Part shown: piece after piece, positions 8,971 through 17,800 of the stretch | Layout of the letters: each line of letters starts with the position of its first letter | Position numbering within the stretch: the first letter of the stretch is position 1 | The notes under the pieces: generated by a model | Database searches by the model: none | Told to the model about the DNA's origin: nothing | Seen by the model: the letters and a program-made list of their open reading frames with translations, nothing else | Assembly (NCBI RefSeq): GCF_002233675.1 | Contig: NZ_NMUQ01000001.1 | Coordinates: forward strand, 838,505 to 902,504 | DNA: 64,000 nucleotides | Source of the DNA: Paenibacillus herberti | Lineage (GTDB): Bacteria; Bacillota; Bacilli; Paenibacillales; Paenibacillaceae | Direction: 5' to 3' | Program-made: the position numbers and the translations under genes

Positions 8971-9000
8971 GACTTGGGTTCGATTCCAACTATGTCCCCA
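8971..9000 (+). other. tRNA/tmRNA 3'-end-like scar (candidate attachment site)
   Basis: GACTTGGGTTCGATTCCAAC looks like a T arm with the TTCGATT loop, followed by TATGTCCCCA, which resembles an acceptor 3' strand ending in CCA. One C appears to be missing from the T stem (CCAA instead of CCCAA). No matching 5' half was found nearby, so it is not a complete tRNA. A terminator follows immediately, as behind an RNA gene. Such 3' fragments are commonly left by integrases at tRNA or ssrA genes. Confidence 0.4.
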
Positions 9001-9043
9001 AATGCAAAAAAACATGCTGGATGTGGCGTGCTTTTTTGCATTT
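9000..9043 (+). terminator. Bidirectional hairpin terminator
   Basis: AAATGCAAAAAAACATGC pairs with GCGTGCTTTTTTGCATTT with one mismatch and one wobble; the T-run is inside the stem on both strands. It follows the tRNA/tmRNA-like scar on the plus strand and lies 34 bases beyond the stop of the minus-strand AHSA1 gene. Confidence 0.65.
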
Positions 9044-9076
9044 GATAGTGAGTTGAATGAGTTCAAACAAATATCA

Positions 9077-9529
9077 CTATAGGGAACTTTGATCGCGTAG
9101 ATGAGTCGCCAGATTGTCGAGTGTTCCGGACCAGCCGTCGTACACGTACTTATCGCCGGGGTGACCGGCGAATCCGCGCAGGTGGAAGTTCATTTCGGTG
9201 CGGTCGGCTTGTGCGGTGAGGGTTAGGGTCACGACAGGGGAGTTCTCGATGGGATCATCGGGGTAACCCCAGGTGAAGACGAGCCGCTCGAGGGGTACGA
9301 CTTCGAGGAACACACCTCCGGTGAGAAACTCCTGGCCGGTCTCGTTATTGATCATTGTGTAACGGTAGCGTCCGCCTTCGTGGACGTCGAAGAATATGGA
9401 CTCCAGGGGTGTTGAAGGCAACCAGCCGGCGAGTTCTTTTTCCTCCGTCCAGGCGCGCCACACGAGTTCGGGGCGTCCATTCAGGGTGCGGGTGATGGTG
9501 AACTCCGGTGCGGATGAGTGCATGTTCAT
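9077..9529 (-). CDS. AHSA1-type SRPBCC-domain protein
   Basis: A 150-residue START-like (SRPBCC) protein of the AHSA1/CalC type. Typical features are FTITRTLNGRPELVWRAWT at the N terminus, GWLPSTP, the GGRYRYTM segment and a C-terminal WSGTLDNLATHL helix. These proteins form a hydrophobic cavity; the ligand is unknown. The ATG at 9527-9529 has AAAGGAGG five bases upstream and overlaps, as ATGA, the stop of a truncated arsR tail, the usual ArsR-AHSA1 arrangement. The codons are strongly GC-ending, quite unlike the AT-rich genes at 6.8-8.6 kb, and resemble actinobacterial usage. This suggests a transferred fragment. A longer in-frame reading to 9652 runs through the arsR remnant and is rejected. 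Confidence 0.83.
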   Translation of the reverse strand: MNMHSSAPEFTITRTLNGRPELVWRAWTEEKELAGWLPSTPLESIFFDVHEGGRYRYTMINNETGQEFLTGGVFLEVVPLERLVFTWGYPDDPIENSPVVTLTLTAQADRTEMNFHLRGFAGHPGDKYVYDGWSGTLDNLATHLRDQSSL

Positions 9530-9588
9530 TGTTCCTCCTTTGTAGTCATGGTCTTGAAGTGTTCTTCCAGTGCGTCGAAGTGCTGGTT
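9526..9588 (-). pseudogene. 3' tail of an arsR-type regulator gene
   Basis: In the frame just before the AHSA1 gene the minus strand encodes QHFDALEEHFKTMTTKEEQ and a TGA that overlaps the next ATG. This matches the C-terminal end of ArsR-family regulators that normally precede AHSA1 genes. A stop precedes it at once and the DNA-binding part is absent, so the fragment break lies near 9590. Confidence 0.55.
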
Positions 9589-9652
9589 CTAATCTAATAT
9601 CCATTATTCCCCCTATAAAATGAAAATCCTTCCTATCAGTCTCCGTGTGCAT

Positions 9653-9820
9653 TGATGATTTTAAGGCTGTATATATTTATGTTTGTCGACAAGATTTACA
9701 GCGATATCGTTAAGAGCTGCTGAATAAAGCGAATAAACACCCCCCATATGTAACGAATGTCTCCTACTTCGAGCCCTTCAATTTCGGTAAGGTAGCTTTA
9801 GAAGGCTGGTGAAGCAAGAA
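9653..9820 (+). other. Intergenic stretch with no recognisable gene
   Basis: Between the AHSA1 fragment and palindromic copy 2 there is no coding sequence with a start and ribosome site. Homology to the left flank of palindromic copy 3 begins near 9793 (GTAGCTTTAGAAGGCTGGTG compared with GCAGCTCTAGAAAGCCGGTG at 20263), so the mobile or repeated unit may be longer than its palindromic core. Confidence 0.4.
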
Positions 9821-9952
9821 GCGGAGCTAAAGGTCGAGCCCGGAGAAGCGTCAGCGTTCGCCTTTGAAGTCGGATTTCCACCTCTATGAAAGGGTAAGTT
9901 CAAGGAAATCTTAGTTCAAGAGCGATCGGAGGGCCGACCTTTGGCGCAGCGG
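9821..9952 (-). repeat. Palindromic intergenic element, copy 2 (inverted)
   Basis: This has the same termini as copy 1 in reverse orientation (GCGGAGCTAAAGGTCGAGCC at left, GGGCCGACCTTTGGCGCAGC at right); the central palindrome has decayed. It ends about 30 bases before the ABC-transporter ATPase gene, and with copy 1 it brackets the accessory patch. Confidence 0.78.
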
Positions 9953-9984
9953 ACGCTTTTCACCACAAGGAGGGTGATTCGGCA

Positions 9985-11499
9985 ATGGCCGAATACATGT
10001 TAGAGCTGAAAGGCATTACCAAAACGTTCCCAGGCGTCAAGGCGCTGGACAATGTCTATTTCAAGCTGAAGCCAGGCGAGATTCATGCACTGATGGGCGA
10101 AAACGGAGCCGGGAAATCGACATTTATAAAAGTAATAACAGGTGTTCATCCCGCCGATGAAGGTGAGCTCTATTTCAACGGACAACGGGTTGATATAAAA
10201 AATCCTACGGATGCGAAGCGAATGGGGATAGCAGCGATTTATCAGCATGTTACTTGTTATCCCGATCTAAGCGTCACGGAAAACATCTTTATGGGACATG
10301 AAAAAATTCAAAAACGTACAAAACGAATTCTTTGGAACGATATGCATACGGCTGCTGAAGGGCTGCTGAAGGAGCTTGGAGCGGGGTTCAGCCCCAAAAC
10401 GCTCATGGGCTCGCTAAGCGTGGCCCAGCAACAAATCGTTGAAATTGCGAAAGCGCTTTCTGTCGATGCGAAAATAATCATCATGGACGAACCGACCGCG
10501 GCTCTCACCAAGCGGGAAAGCGAGGATTTATATCGGATTGCCGAAGGTCTTCGAGACAAGGGCGCCGCTATTATTTTCATCTCCCATCGTTTTGAGGATA
10601 TGTATCGCTTAGCAAGTCGGGTGACGGTGTTCCGGGATTCCAGATATATCGGCACATGGAATGTGGATGAAATTACGAACAATGACTTGATTATTGCCAT
10701 GGTAGGCCGCGAAATTACGCAACTGTTCCCGAAAAAGGAGGCGCAGATCGGGGAAGAGCTGCTTCGTGTTGAAGGTCTTGGAAGAACGGGATACTTCGCT
10801 GATGTTTCTTTTACGCTGCGCAGAGGAGAAATCTTAGGACTGACAGGGCTCGTCGGGGCAGGCCGCACCGAGGTATGTCAAAGTCTCTTCGGAATTGAAC
10901 GATCGGATAAAGGAAAGGTGTTTCTAAACGGTCAGGAAGTGAACATCCGCAAACCGGATGACGCGATGCGTAAAGGAATGGGCTATTTGCCGGAGGATAG
11001 GCAGAAGCAAGGGCTCGTCCTGCAATGGAGCATCGGCAGGAATATAACGTTATCTTCCTTAAAGAAGGTATCGGGCAAGGGAGTTCTCAACCTAGAGAAG
11101 GAAGCAAACCTAGCAAAGAGCTTGGCGGAGAAAATGAATGTGAAGGCAAAAAGCATATTCGATCTGGCGGGCTCCTTGTCGGGCGGCAACCAGCAAAAGG
11201 TCGTGTTTGCTAAACTTCTTACGACTGATGTGGAAGTGATCATTTTGGATGAACCGACCAAAGGGGTGGATGTGGGCGCCAAGTCCGCCATTTATGAAAT
11301 CATTAGCGACCTGGCTTGCCAAGGGTATGGCATTTTAATGGTATCTTCTGAGATGCCGGAGATCATCGGAATGTGTGATCGTGTAGCGGTAATGAGAGAG
11401 GGCAGAATTACCGCTTTGCTCGAGCGCCATTCCATAACACAGGAAGCGATTCTTCAAGCAGCGATGGCTGATGAGAGGCCTCTCCAACAACAATATTAA
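9985..11499 (+). CDS. Sugar ABC transporter ATP-binding protein (RbsA/MglA type)
   Basis: A 504-residue double-cassette ATPase that energises uptake of monosaccharides. The first cassette has Walker A GENGAGKST, a signature region LSVAQQQIVEIAKAL and Walker B IIMDEPTAAL. The second has a degenerate Walker A (LTGLVGAGRTEV), signature SGGNQQKVVFAKLL and Walker B VIILDEPTKGVDVGAKS. This asymmetry is normal for the family. AGGAGGGTGATT supports the ATG at 9985. It is the first gene of a four-gene transporter operon, and palindromic copy 2 lies just upstream, possibly in its leader. Given the rhamnosidases downstream, L-rhamnose or a rhamnoside is the likely substrate (inference). Confidence 0.95.
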   Translation: MAEYMLELKGITKTFPGVKALDNVYFKLKPGEIHALMGENGAGKSTFIKVITGVHPADEGELYFNGQRVDIKNPTDAKRMGIAAIYQHVTCYPDLSVTENIFMGHEKIQKRTKRILWNDMHTAAEGLLKELGAGFSPKTLMGSLSVAQQQIVEIAKALSVDAKIIIMDEPTAALTKRESEDLYRIAEGLRDKGAAIIFISHRFEDMYRLASRVTVFRDSRYIGTWNVDEITNNDLIIAMVGREITQLFPKKEAQIGEELLRVEGLGRTGYFADVSFTLRRGEILGLTGLVGAGRTEVCQSLFGIERSDKGKVFLNGQEVNIRKPDDAMRKGMGYLPEDRQKQGLVLQWSIGRNITLSSLKKVSGKGVLNLEKEANLAKSLAEKMNVKAKSIFDLAGSLSGGNQQKVVFAKLLTTDVEVIILDEPTKGVDVGAKSAIYEIISDLACQGYGILMVSSEMPEIIGMCDRVAVMREGRITALLERHSITQEAILQAAMADERPLQQQY

Positions 11500-11513
11500 A
11501 GGTGGGCATGACG

Positions 11514-12563
11514 ATGCAGGAGAGAAGAATGAACACCTTCGATCCGCCTGCAGCAGCGCCTAGAGGCATTTGGCCTAAAAGCATGCTCAGCGCAAGGATT
11601 GCTAAATTCAGAGAACTAGGCTTGCTTGGGTTTATTATTCTACTTTCAATTGGCGTACAGCTTCGCAATCCGAGCTTTTTGACCTTGGAAAATATAAACG
11701 ATATGGCCACCAATACCGCAATTTTGGGCATTTTGGCGGTAGGGATGATGCTCGTTATCGTTACCCGCGGGATTGATCTTTCCATTGGAGCGACACTCGC
11801 CCTATCCGGCATGATTGCCGCGCAGACGGTTAGTGCATTTCCTGAAATACCGCCTGTCGCTGTTCTACTAATTGGCACTGTAACGGGGCTTGTCAGCGGT
11901 ATCGTGATAGGGTTTTTAGTTTCCAAAATTGGCATCCTGCCGATTATCGCTACGCTCGGGATGATGAATATTTTCCGGGGGTTAACCTTTTGGACCAGCG
12001 GCGGCAAATGGGTTAGCGCACATCAGATGCCGGTAGATTTCAAAGCAATCGCCACAGGTAAATTATTCGGAATCAACAATTTAATCGTTATTGCCATCAT
12101 CATTTATGTCATCGCTTATTACTTTGTCAATCATACCCGTACGGGCAGACAGATTTATGCCGTAGGCAGCAATCCAGATTCGGCGGTCATCAGCGGAATT
12201 AATAGGGACAAAATATTATGGCTCGTTTATTCCATTATGGGCGGACTGTCCGGTCTCGCAGGAGTGCTGTGGGTATCCAAATTTGCCTCGGCTCAAGGAG
12301 ATACGGCTTCGGGTTATGAGCTGAGCGTCATTGCGGCATGTGTACTGGGCGGCGTCAGCATTGCAGGCGGTTCAGGTAAAATATCGGGCATTATCCTTGG
12401 CTCCGTTTTACTCGGTATTTTGAATAATGCTCTTCCCTTGATCAACATATCGGCGTTTTGGCAAACCGGCATTCAAGGAGCGATTATTTTAGCCGCCGTG
12501 CTTATAAATGCAATCGTCAAACGGGGCGTTGATCGCAATCATCTCATGAGGAGGAAAATCTAG
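11514..12563 (+). CDS. Sugar ABC transporter permease (RbsC type), first
   Basis: A polytopic membrane protein of about 349 residues in the BPD_transp_2 (RbsC/XylH) family. It has around ten hydrophobic segments, the ITRGIDLSIGATLALSGMIA motif of this family near the N terminus and AIGGVSIAGG-like VLGGVSIAGGSGKISG near the C terminus. The ATG at 11514 is chosen because AGGTGG (11500-11505) is eight bases before it; the ATG at 11508 is only two bases away and the GTG at 11502 overlaps the site. It follows the ATPase gene by a few bases and is followed closely by a second permease, so the channel is probably a heterodimer. Confidence 0.93.
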   Translation: MQERRMNTFDPPAAAPRGIWPKSMLSARIAKFRELGLLGFIILLSIGVQLRNPSFLTLENINDMATNTAILGILAVGMMLVIVTRGIDLSIGATLALSGMIAAQTVSAFPEIPPVAVLLIGTVTGLVSGIVIGFLVSKIGILPIIATLGMMNIFRGLTFWTSGGKWVSAHQMPVDFKAIATGKLFGINNLIVIAIIIYVIAYYFVNHTRTGRQIYAVGSNPDSAVISGINRDKILWLVYSIMGGLSGLAGVLWVSKFASAQGDTASGYELSVIAACVLGGVSIAGGSGKISGIILGSVLLGILNNALPLINISAFWQTGIQGAIILAAVLINAIVKRGVDRNHLMRRKI

Positions 12564-12567
12564 CGTT

Positions 12568-13557
12568 ATGGAGCCGAGAATTGTAACGAATAAACAGCCT
12601 TTTTCCTATAAACGGTTTTTCCTTCAATGGGAATGGATGCTGGTCCTGTTGTTTCTAGCCATAACCGTCATGAATATGAATTTATCGGAGTTTTATTGGG
12701 ATTACGAGAATCTGCGAGACGCAACGATGGGTTTCCTGGACAAAGCATTTATCGTTCTTCCGATGGTATTTGTCATTATATTGGCGGACATTGATATTTC
12801 CGTTGCATCGATTGTGGCGCTATCGTCCGTTATTATGGCGGATTTATTTAACAGAGGTGTCCCGCTCGAGCTTGCGATGATCATTTGTTTGGTGGTAGGG
12901 ACGGTGTGCGGTTGGATTAACGGGATGCTCATTGTGAAATACAAGGAACTGTCTTCGGTTATTATCACGCTCTCAACGATGATTATTTACAGGGGAATCG
13001 CCTACATGATCCTGGAGGATCAAGCAGCAGGCTCATTTCCCGATTGGTTCAGCTATCTGGGCTGGGGATATGTAGGATCGATCCCTTTCATTCTGATTGT
13101 ATTTACAGTATTTGCCGTCCTGTTCAGCTTATTGCTGCACAAAACGGTGTTCGGCCGGCAATTGTATGCAATGGGCAATAACACCACTGCGGCTCGTTTT
13201 TCGGGCATTCGTGTGGATCGGATCAAGGTCATTGTATTTACACTTGCAGGTTTAATGGCAGCGGTGACGGCGTTGTTCCTGACTTCCCGTATGGGTAGCA
13301 CCAGGCCCAATATTGCCATGGGTTATGAACTGGACGTCATTGCGATGGTTGTTCTCGGAGGCATTAGCACAGCCGGAGGCAAAGGACGGATGATCGGCGC
13401 GATACTAGCCGTTTTTCTGATCGGATTTCTGCGTTACGGATTAGGATTGGTCAACGTGCAAGCACAAATATTGCTCATCATTATCGGCGTTCTGCTTATA
13501 GCCGCAGTTGCAGTTCCGCAACTTAAACGAAGCAACAGGCTCACGAGAAACACTTAA
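12568..13557 (+). CDS. Sugar ABC transporter permease (RbsC type), second
   Basis: A 329-residue paralogous permease with the same fold: ILADIDISVASIVALSSVIM corresponds to the DLSIGA motif and VLGGISTAGGKGRMIGA to the conserved C-terminal loop. Two different RbsC-type permeases with one double ATPase is the arrangement seen in rhamnose (RhaPQ) and AI-2 (LsrCD) transporters, which fits rhamnose uptake. AGGAGG lies 12 bases before the ATG, a long spacing, and the gene begins four bases after the previous stop, so translational coupling is likely. Confidence 0.93.
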   Translation: MEPRIVTNKQPFSYKRFFLQWEWMLVLLFLAITVMNMNLSEFYWDYENLRDATMGFLDKAFIVLPMVFVIILADIDISVASIVALSSVIMADLFNRGVPLELAMIICLVVGTVCGWINGMLIVKYKELSSVIITLSTMIIYRGIAYMILEDQAAGSFPDWFSYLGWGYVGSIPFILIVFTVFAVLFSLLLHKTVFGRQLYAMGNNTTAARFSGIRVDRIKVIVFTLAGLMAAVTALFLTSRMGSTRPNIAMGYELDVIAMVVLGGISTAGGKGRMIGAILAVFLIGFLRYGLGLVNVQAQILLIIIGVLLIAAVAVPQLKRSNRLTRNT

Positions 13558-13626
13558 GCTGGAGCAACTCAGTCAAGCGACTGTTTTGTATATAAATGTT
13601 GGGTACACAAAAAGGGAGGTAACGGA

Positions 13627-14709
13627 ATGAAAAAATCTAAACTACTACTGACATGTTTGACCGTTTTGCTTTCGCTTTCCATGCTGGCCGCTTGCGGAGG
13701 TAATAACACACCATCCAATACGAATGGTGGCAAGGGTGAAAACCAAGCTGCCAACAAAGGCGGCGACGCCACGGATGCAAAAAAGAAATATGCCATCATT
13801 TTTAAAAACACGGGCAATCCATACGGCGAGAAACAGATGGAAGGATTCAAAAATGCGGTGGAAGAGCTCGGTTATGAAGCGATTTTGAAAGCGCCGGATC
13901 AGCCGACTGCCGAAGCACAAATTGGAATGATTGAAGAGCTTATTTCGCAAAAAGTAGACGTAATTGCCATTGCGGCCAACGATCCCGACGCGCTGCAGCC
14001 AGCGCTCAAAAAAGCGATGAATCAAGGCATTAAAGTACTGTCGCTGGATTCCGCGGTAAACGCCGCCAGCCGTATGGTACACGTCAACCAAGCCGATCCG
14101 GAACGAATCGGTCGCACCTTGATCCAAGGCGTATCCGAAATGATCGGCGGAGAAGGCGAAATCGCTATTTTAAGCGCGACATCGCAAGCGACGAATCAGA
14201 ACACATGGATTGAATGGATGAAAAAAGAGCTGGAAGATTCCAAATACAGCAAAATCAAGCTGGTCAAAGTGGCCTATGGCGACGACTTGCGCGATAAGAG
14301 CGTGTCCGAGACAGAAGCGCTATTGAAATCATATCCCAATCTGAAAGGGATTATTGCACCAACAACGGTTGGCATTGCGGCAGCGGGCAAAGTTTTAACG
14401 GATAAGGGGCTTAAAGGAAAAGTTCAATTGACCGGTCTTGGCTTGCCAAGCGAAATGGCGGAATACATTGAAAGCGGCGTTTGTCAGTGGATGTATCTGT
14501 GGAATCCGATCGATGTTGGGTACTTGTCCGGTTTTGCGGCAGACGCGCTCGTGAAGGGTACGATCAGCGGCAAGGTTGGAGATAAGCTGACTGCGGGCAA
14601 GCTAGGCGAAAAAGAGGTTGTGAAGGACGGGGACGGTTCGCAGATTATGCTTGGCGATCCTTTCAAATTCGATGCCTCTAACATCGCCGAATGGAAGGGC
14701 GTTTATTAA
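13627..14709 (+). CDS. Sugar-binding lipoprotein of the ABC transporter (RhaS/LsrB-like)
   Basis: A 360-residue lipoprotein with signal MKKSKLLLTCLTVLLSLSML and lipobox LAAC, a short Gly/Asn-rich linker, and a type I periplasmic-binding fold. Segments include FKNTGNPYGEKQMEGFKNAV, VIAIAANDPDALQPAL and KVLSLDSAVNAASRMVHV. It resembles the sensor-linked protein at 2056. GGGAGG precedes the start. It closes the transporter operon: a rho-independent terminator follows at 14729. Specificity for rhamnose is inferred from the two-permease layout and the adjacent GH78 enzymes. Confidence 0.93.
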   Translation: MKKSKLLLTCLTVLLSLSMLAACGGNNTPSNTNGGKGENQAANKGGDATDAKKKYAIIFKNTGNPYGEKQMEGFKNAVEELGYEAILKAPDQPTAEAQIGMIEELISQKVDVIAIAANDPDALQPALKKAMNQGIKVLSLDSAVNAASRMVHVNQADPERIGRTLIQGVSEMIGGEGEIAILSATSQATNQNTWIEWMKKELEDSKYSKIKLVKVAYGDDLRDKSVSETEALLKSYPNLKGIIAPTTVGIAAAGKVLTDKGLKGKVQLTGLGLPSEMAEYIESGVCQWMYLWNPIDVGYLSGFAADALVKGTISGKVGDKLTAGKLGEKEVVKDGDGSQIMLGDPFKFDASNIAEWKGVY

Positions 14710-14728
14710 AACTTAATGGTTGTGAAGG

Positions 14729-14798
14729 ATAGCCGGGTTCATCGCTTAAGGACAGCAGCTTGCGTAAGCTCCTTGATCGTGTGCTCCGGCTATTTTTT
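14729..14798 (+). terminator. Terminator closing the sugar transporter operon
   Basis: ATAGCCGG (14729-14736) pairs with CCGGCTAT (14786-14793), followed by six T. The long loop holds a second small hairpin (AGCTTGCGTAAGCT). It separates the transporter genes from the first rhamnosidase. Confidence 0.75.
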
Positions 14799-14844
14799 AT
14801 GCATATCAAAATTGGAGAAAGGAAGTGTTAATGAGGTGAGGAGC

Positions 14845-17800
14845 TTGAGCCTATTACTCAAAAAGATAGGATGCGGATTGATCGCAGCTTTGCTTGTCAT
14901 AACTTTATGGCAACCTGCGCCTGCATTCGGAGCTGAGGAGGCAAGTCAAATGACTGCATATGACTTGCATACGGAGTATAGCCATGATCCAATCGGAATT
15001 GATAACACAAAGCCTAGATTAAGCTGGTTAATGAAATCATCCCAGCGAGCGCAGATGCAATCTGCTTATCGTATCCTTGTTGCATCTGACGAGCAGCGGC
15101 TTGCTGCCAATGAAGGAGATCAATGGGATTCAGGCAAAATCGAATCCGAAGATTCCAACAATGTGGAATACAAAGGAAACGGCCTGCAATCCGGCAAACG
15201 TTACTACTGGAAAGTGAAAGTGTGGGATAACAATGGCCGTGAATCGGCATGGAGCGAACCGGGATACTGGGAGATGGGCTTGCTCGCTCCGGCCGATTGG
15301 CAGGCGCAGTGGATTGGAGCCTCAGCTCCTGCCGCTGCAGGGCCGGCAAATTATTCGATAGAGATGGACTTTACTCTATTGAGCGATGGAGCGGCCATTT
15401 TGTTTGGAGGGCCCAACGCTTCCGCTAATTTTTTCTGGCAGTTCAACGTCAAGGATAAGCCTTATGCCCAGCTTCGTCCGCATACGAACGTAGGTGGCAC
15501 CAGGCTGATAAAGGAAGTAGATATTTCGCGTGTCATTCCAAACGACAAACAGTTGAATGTCGCCTATCACCTTAAAATTGAAGTGAACGGGAAAGAAATT
15601 AAAACCTATATCAACAACGAGCTCATCGATACGATGACCAATAACAATATTTCGTTCGGGCCGATCGGATTCCGTCAATTTAAAGACGCCCGCACCAATG
15701 AACGAGCCCTGTTCGATAATATCGTCATTAAGGATGGAAGTGGCAAACAGCTCTTTTTTGCTGATTTTGGAACCAACACCTTCGACGGTGGAACGATAAC
15801 GCAAGACGGCAAGCTGCTTGTGGAAAATGCAACCTTTTATCAAAGGGCGGAGAGCAAAAGCGCCCCGATGTTAAGGAAAGAATTCCAGATTTCCAAGCCG
15901 GTCCGCAAAGCGACCGTATACTCGACTGCGCTTGGATTGTATGAGCTCAGCTTGAACGGGAAAAAAGTAGGCAGCGATTATTTTAATCCCGGATGGACGG
16001 ATTATACAAAGCGGCTGCAGTATCAGACCTATGACGTAACCGATATGCTCCTTGAAGGCGGCAACGCGATTGGAGCGATGCTGGGCGAAGGCTGGTATGC
16101 GGGAAGTGTGGCGCATGTCGGGCCTAACCAGTATGGAACGGAAGTGTCCTTTCTGTCCCAATTAAAGATTGAATACGAGGACGGCACGAGTGAAACGGTG
16201 GCGACCGATCCTTCTTGGCGTTCCACGACTTCGGGACCGATCCGCTCGTCCGATATTCTGATGGGCGAATCATATGATGCAAGGAAAGAACTGCTCGATT
16301 GGAACAAAAATAGCTTTGACGACTCCTCCTGGAGCGCCGTAAAAACGGTCAATCCATCCCGTGGCAAACTTGTCGCGCAGGTCGGGCCAACCGTCAAAGC
16401 AACACAGCAATTAAAGCCAATCACGGTGAAACAGCCCCTTCCCGGCACTTATATTTTTGATATGGGGCAGAACATGTCGGGCTGGGCCAAATTGAAGGTT
16501 GAAGGCAGCGCGGGCTCAAAAGTAAAGCTGCGTTTTGGCGAGATGCTGAACAGCGACGGCTCGTTATATACCGCAAATCTGCGTACGGCCAAACAGACAG
16601 ACGAGTACATCTTGAAAGGCGGCGGGGTTGAGCTGTATGAACCGCGCTTCACCTTCCACGGTTTCCGCTATGTCGAGGTGACCGGATATCCCGGCGAACC
16701 AACACTGGATAGCCTAACAGGCGTAGTTATCCATACCGACACCCCCAAATCAGGGGCATTTAACACCTCGAACGCGATGGTCAATCAGCTTTTCAGCAAT
16801 ATTACTTGGGGCCAGCGCGGCAATTTTTTAAGCATTCCGACGGACTGCCCTCAACGCGACGAAAGAATGGGCTGGACGGGAGACGCTCAAGTATTTGTGC
16901 GAACGGCTACCTACAATATGGAAGTTCCCGGTTTCTATGAAAAGTATATGAGAGATGTTGTGGATGCCCAAGGAGCGAACGGCGCCTTCCCGGATGTAGC
17001 TCCTAATGTCCGCGGGATGGGCAATGGCAGCAACGGCTGGGGCGACGCGGGTGTCATTATCCCTTGGACGTTGTACTTGGCTTATAACGACACGGCTATT
17101 ATCAAAGAACATTATGACGCAATGGCAAAATGGATCCAGTACCTCAAAACAAACAGCAGAGGACTCATTCGTCCTGCCGGCGGTTACGGCGACTGGCTGG
17201 GCGTGAATGAAACGACTCCTACGGATGTCGTGAACACCGCTTATTTTGCTTACAGTACAAATCTATTGTCCAAGATGGCGGCCGTTATCGGCAAAACGGA
17301 TGACGCCGACAAATACAACCGTCTGTTCAATGACATCAAAAGCGCTTTTAACGCCGCTTTTGTTGGGGCCGACGGAAGGATCAAAGGCAATACGCAAGCT
17401 GCCTATGTATTCGCCTTGCAGATGGATTTGCTGGACGGAGACGTCAAGCAGAGGGCTGCCGAACATCTCGTTGAAAATATTAAAAACAAAAATTGGCATC
17501 TATCAACTGGATTTCTTGGAATCGGTTATTTGCTGCCGGTGCTGACGGAGGCTGGTTACCCGGAAGTGGCTTATCGATTGTTGACGAATGACACTTATCC
17601 ATCTTGGGGTTACAGCATCAAAAACGGCGCTACAACCGTTTGGGAAAGATGGAACTCCTATACGGCGGAGGACGGATTCGGCGATGCGGGAATGAATTCT
17701 TTCAACCATTACTCTCTCGGTTCTGTCGGGGAATGGATGTATCGCTATGCGGCCGGCATCGAGGCCGATCCGGCACAGCCCGGCTTCAAACATATCATTA

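Noticed and set aside
8960..9000. A complete tRNA gene
   Set aside because: Only a T-arm and acceptor-like 3' end can be formed; no D arm, anticodon arm or 5' acceptor strand is present upstream.
15014..16448. Minus-strand reading frames of 100-155 codons opposite the first rhamnosidase
   Set aside because: They have no ribosome sites, shadow a strongly supported enzyme, and their translations look like antisense noise.
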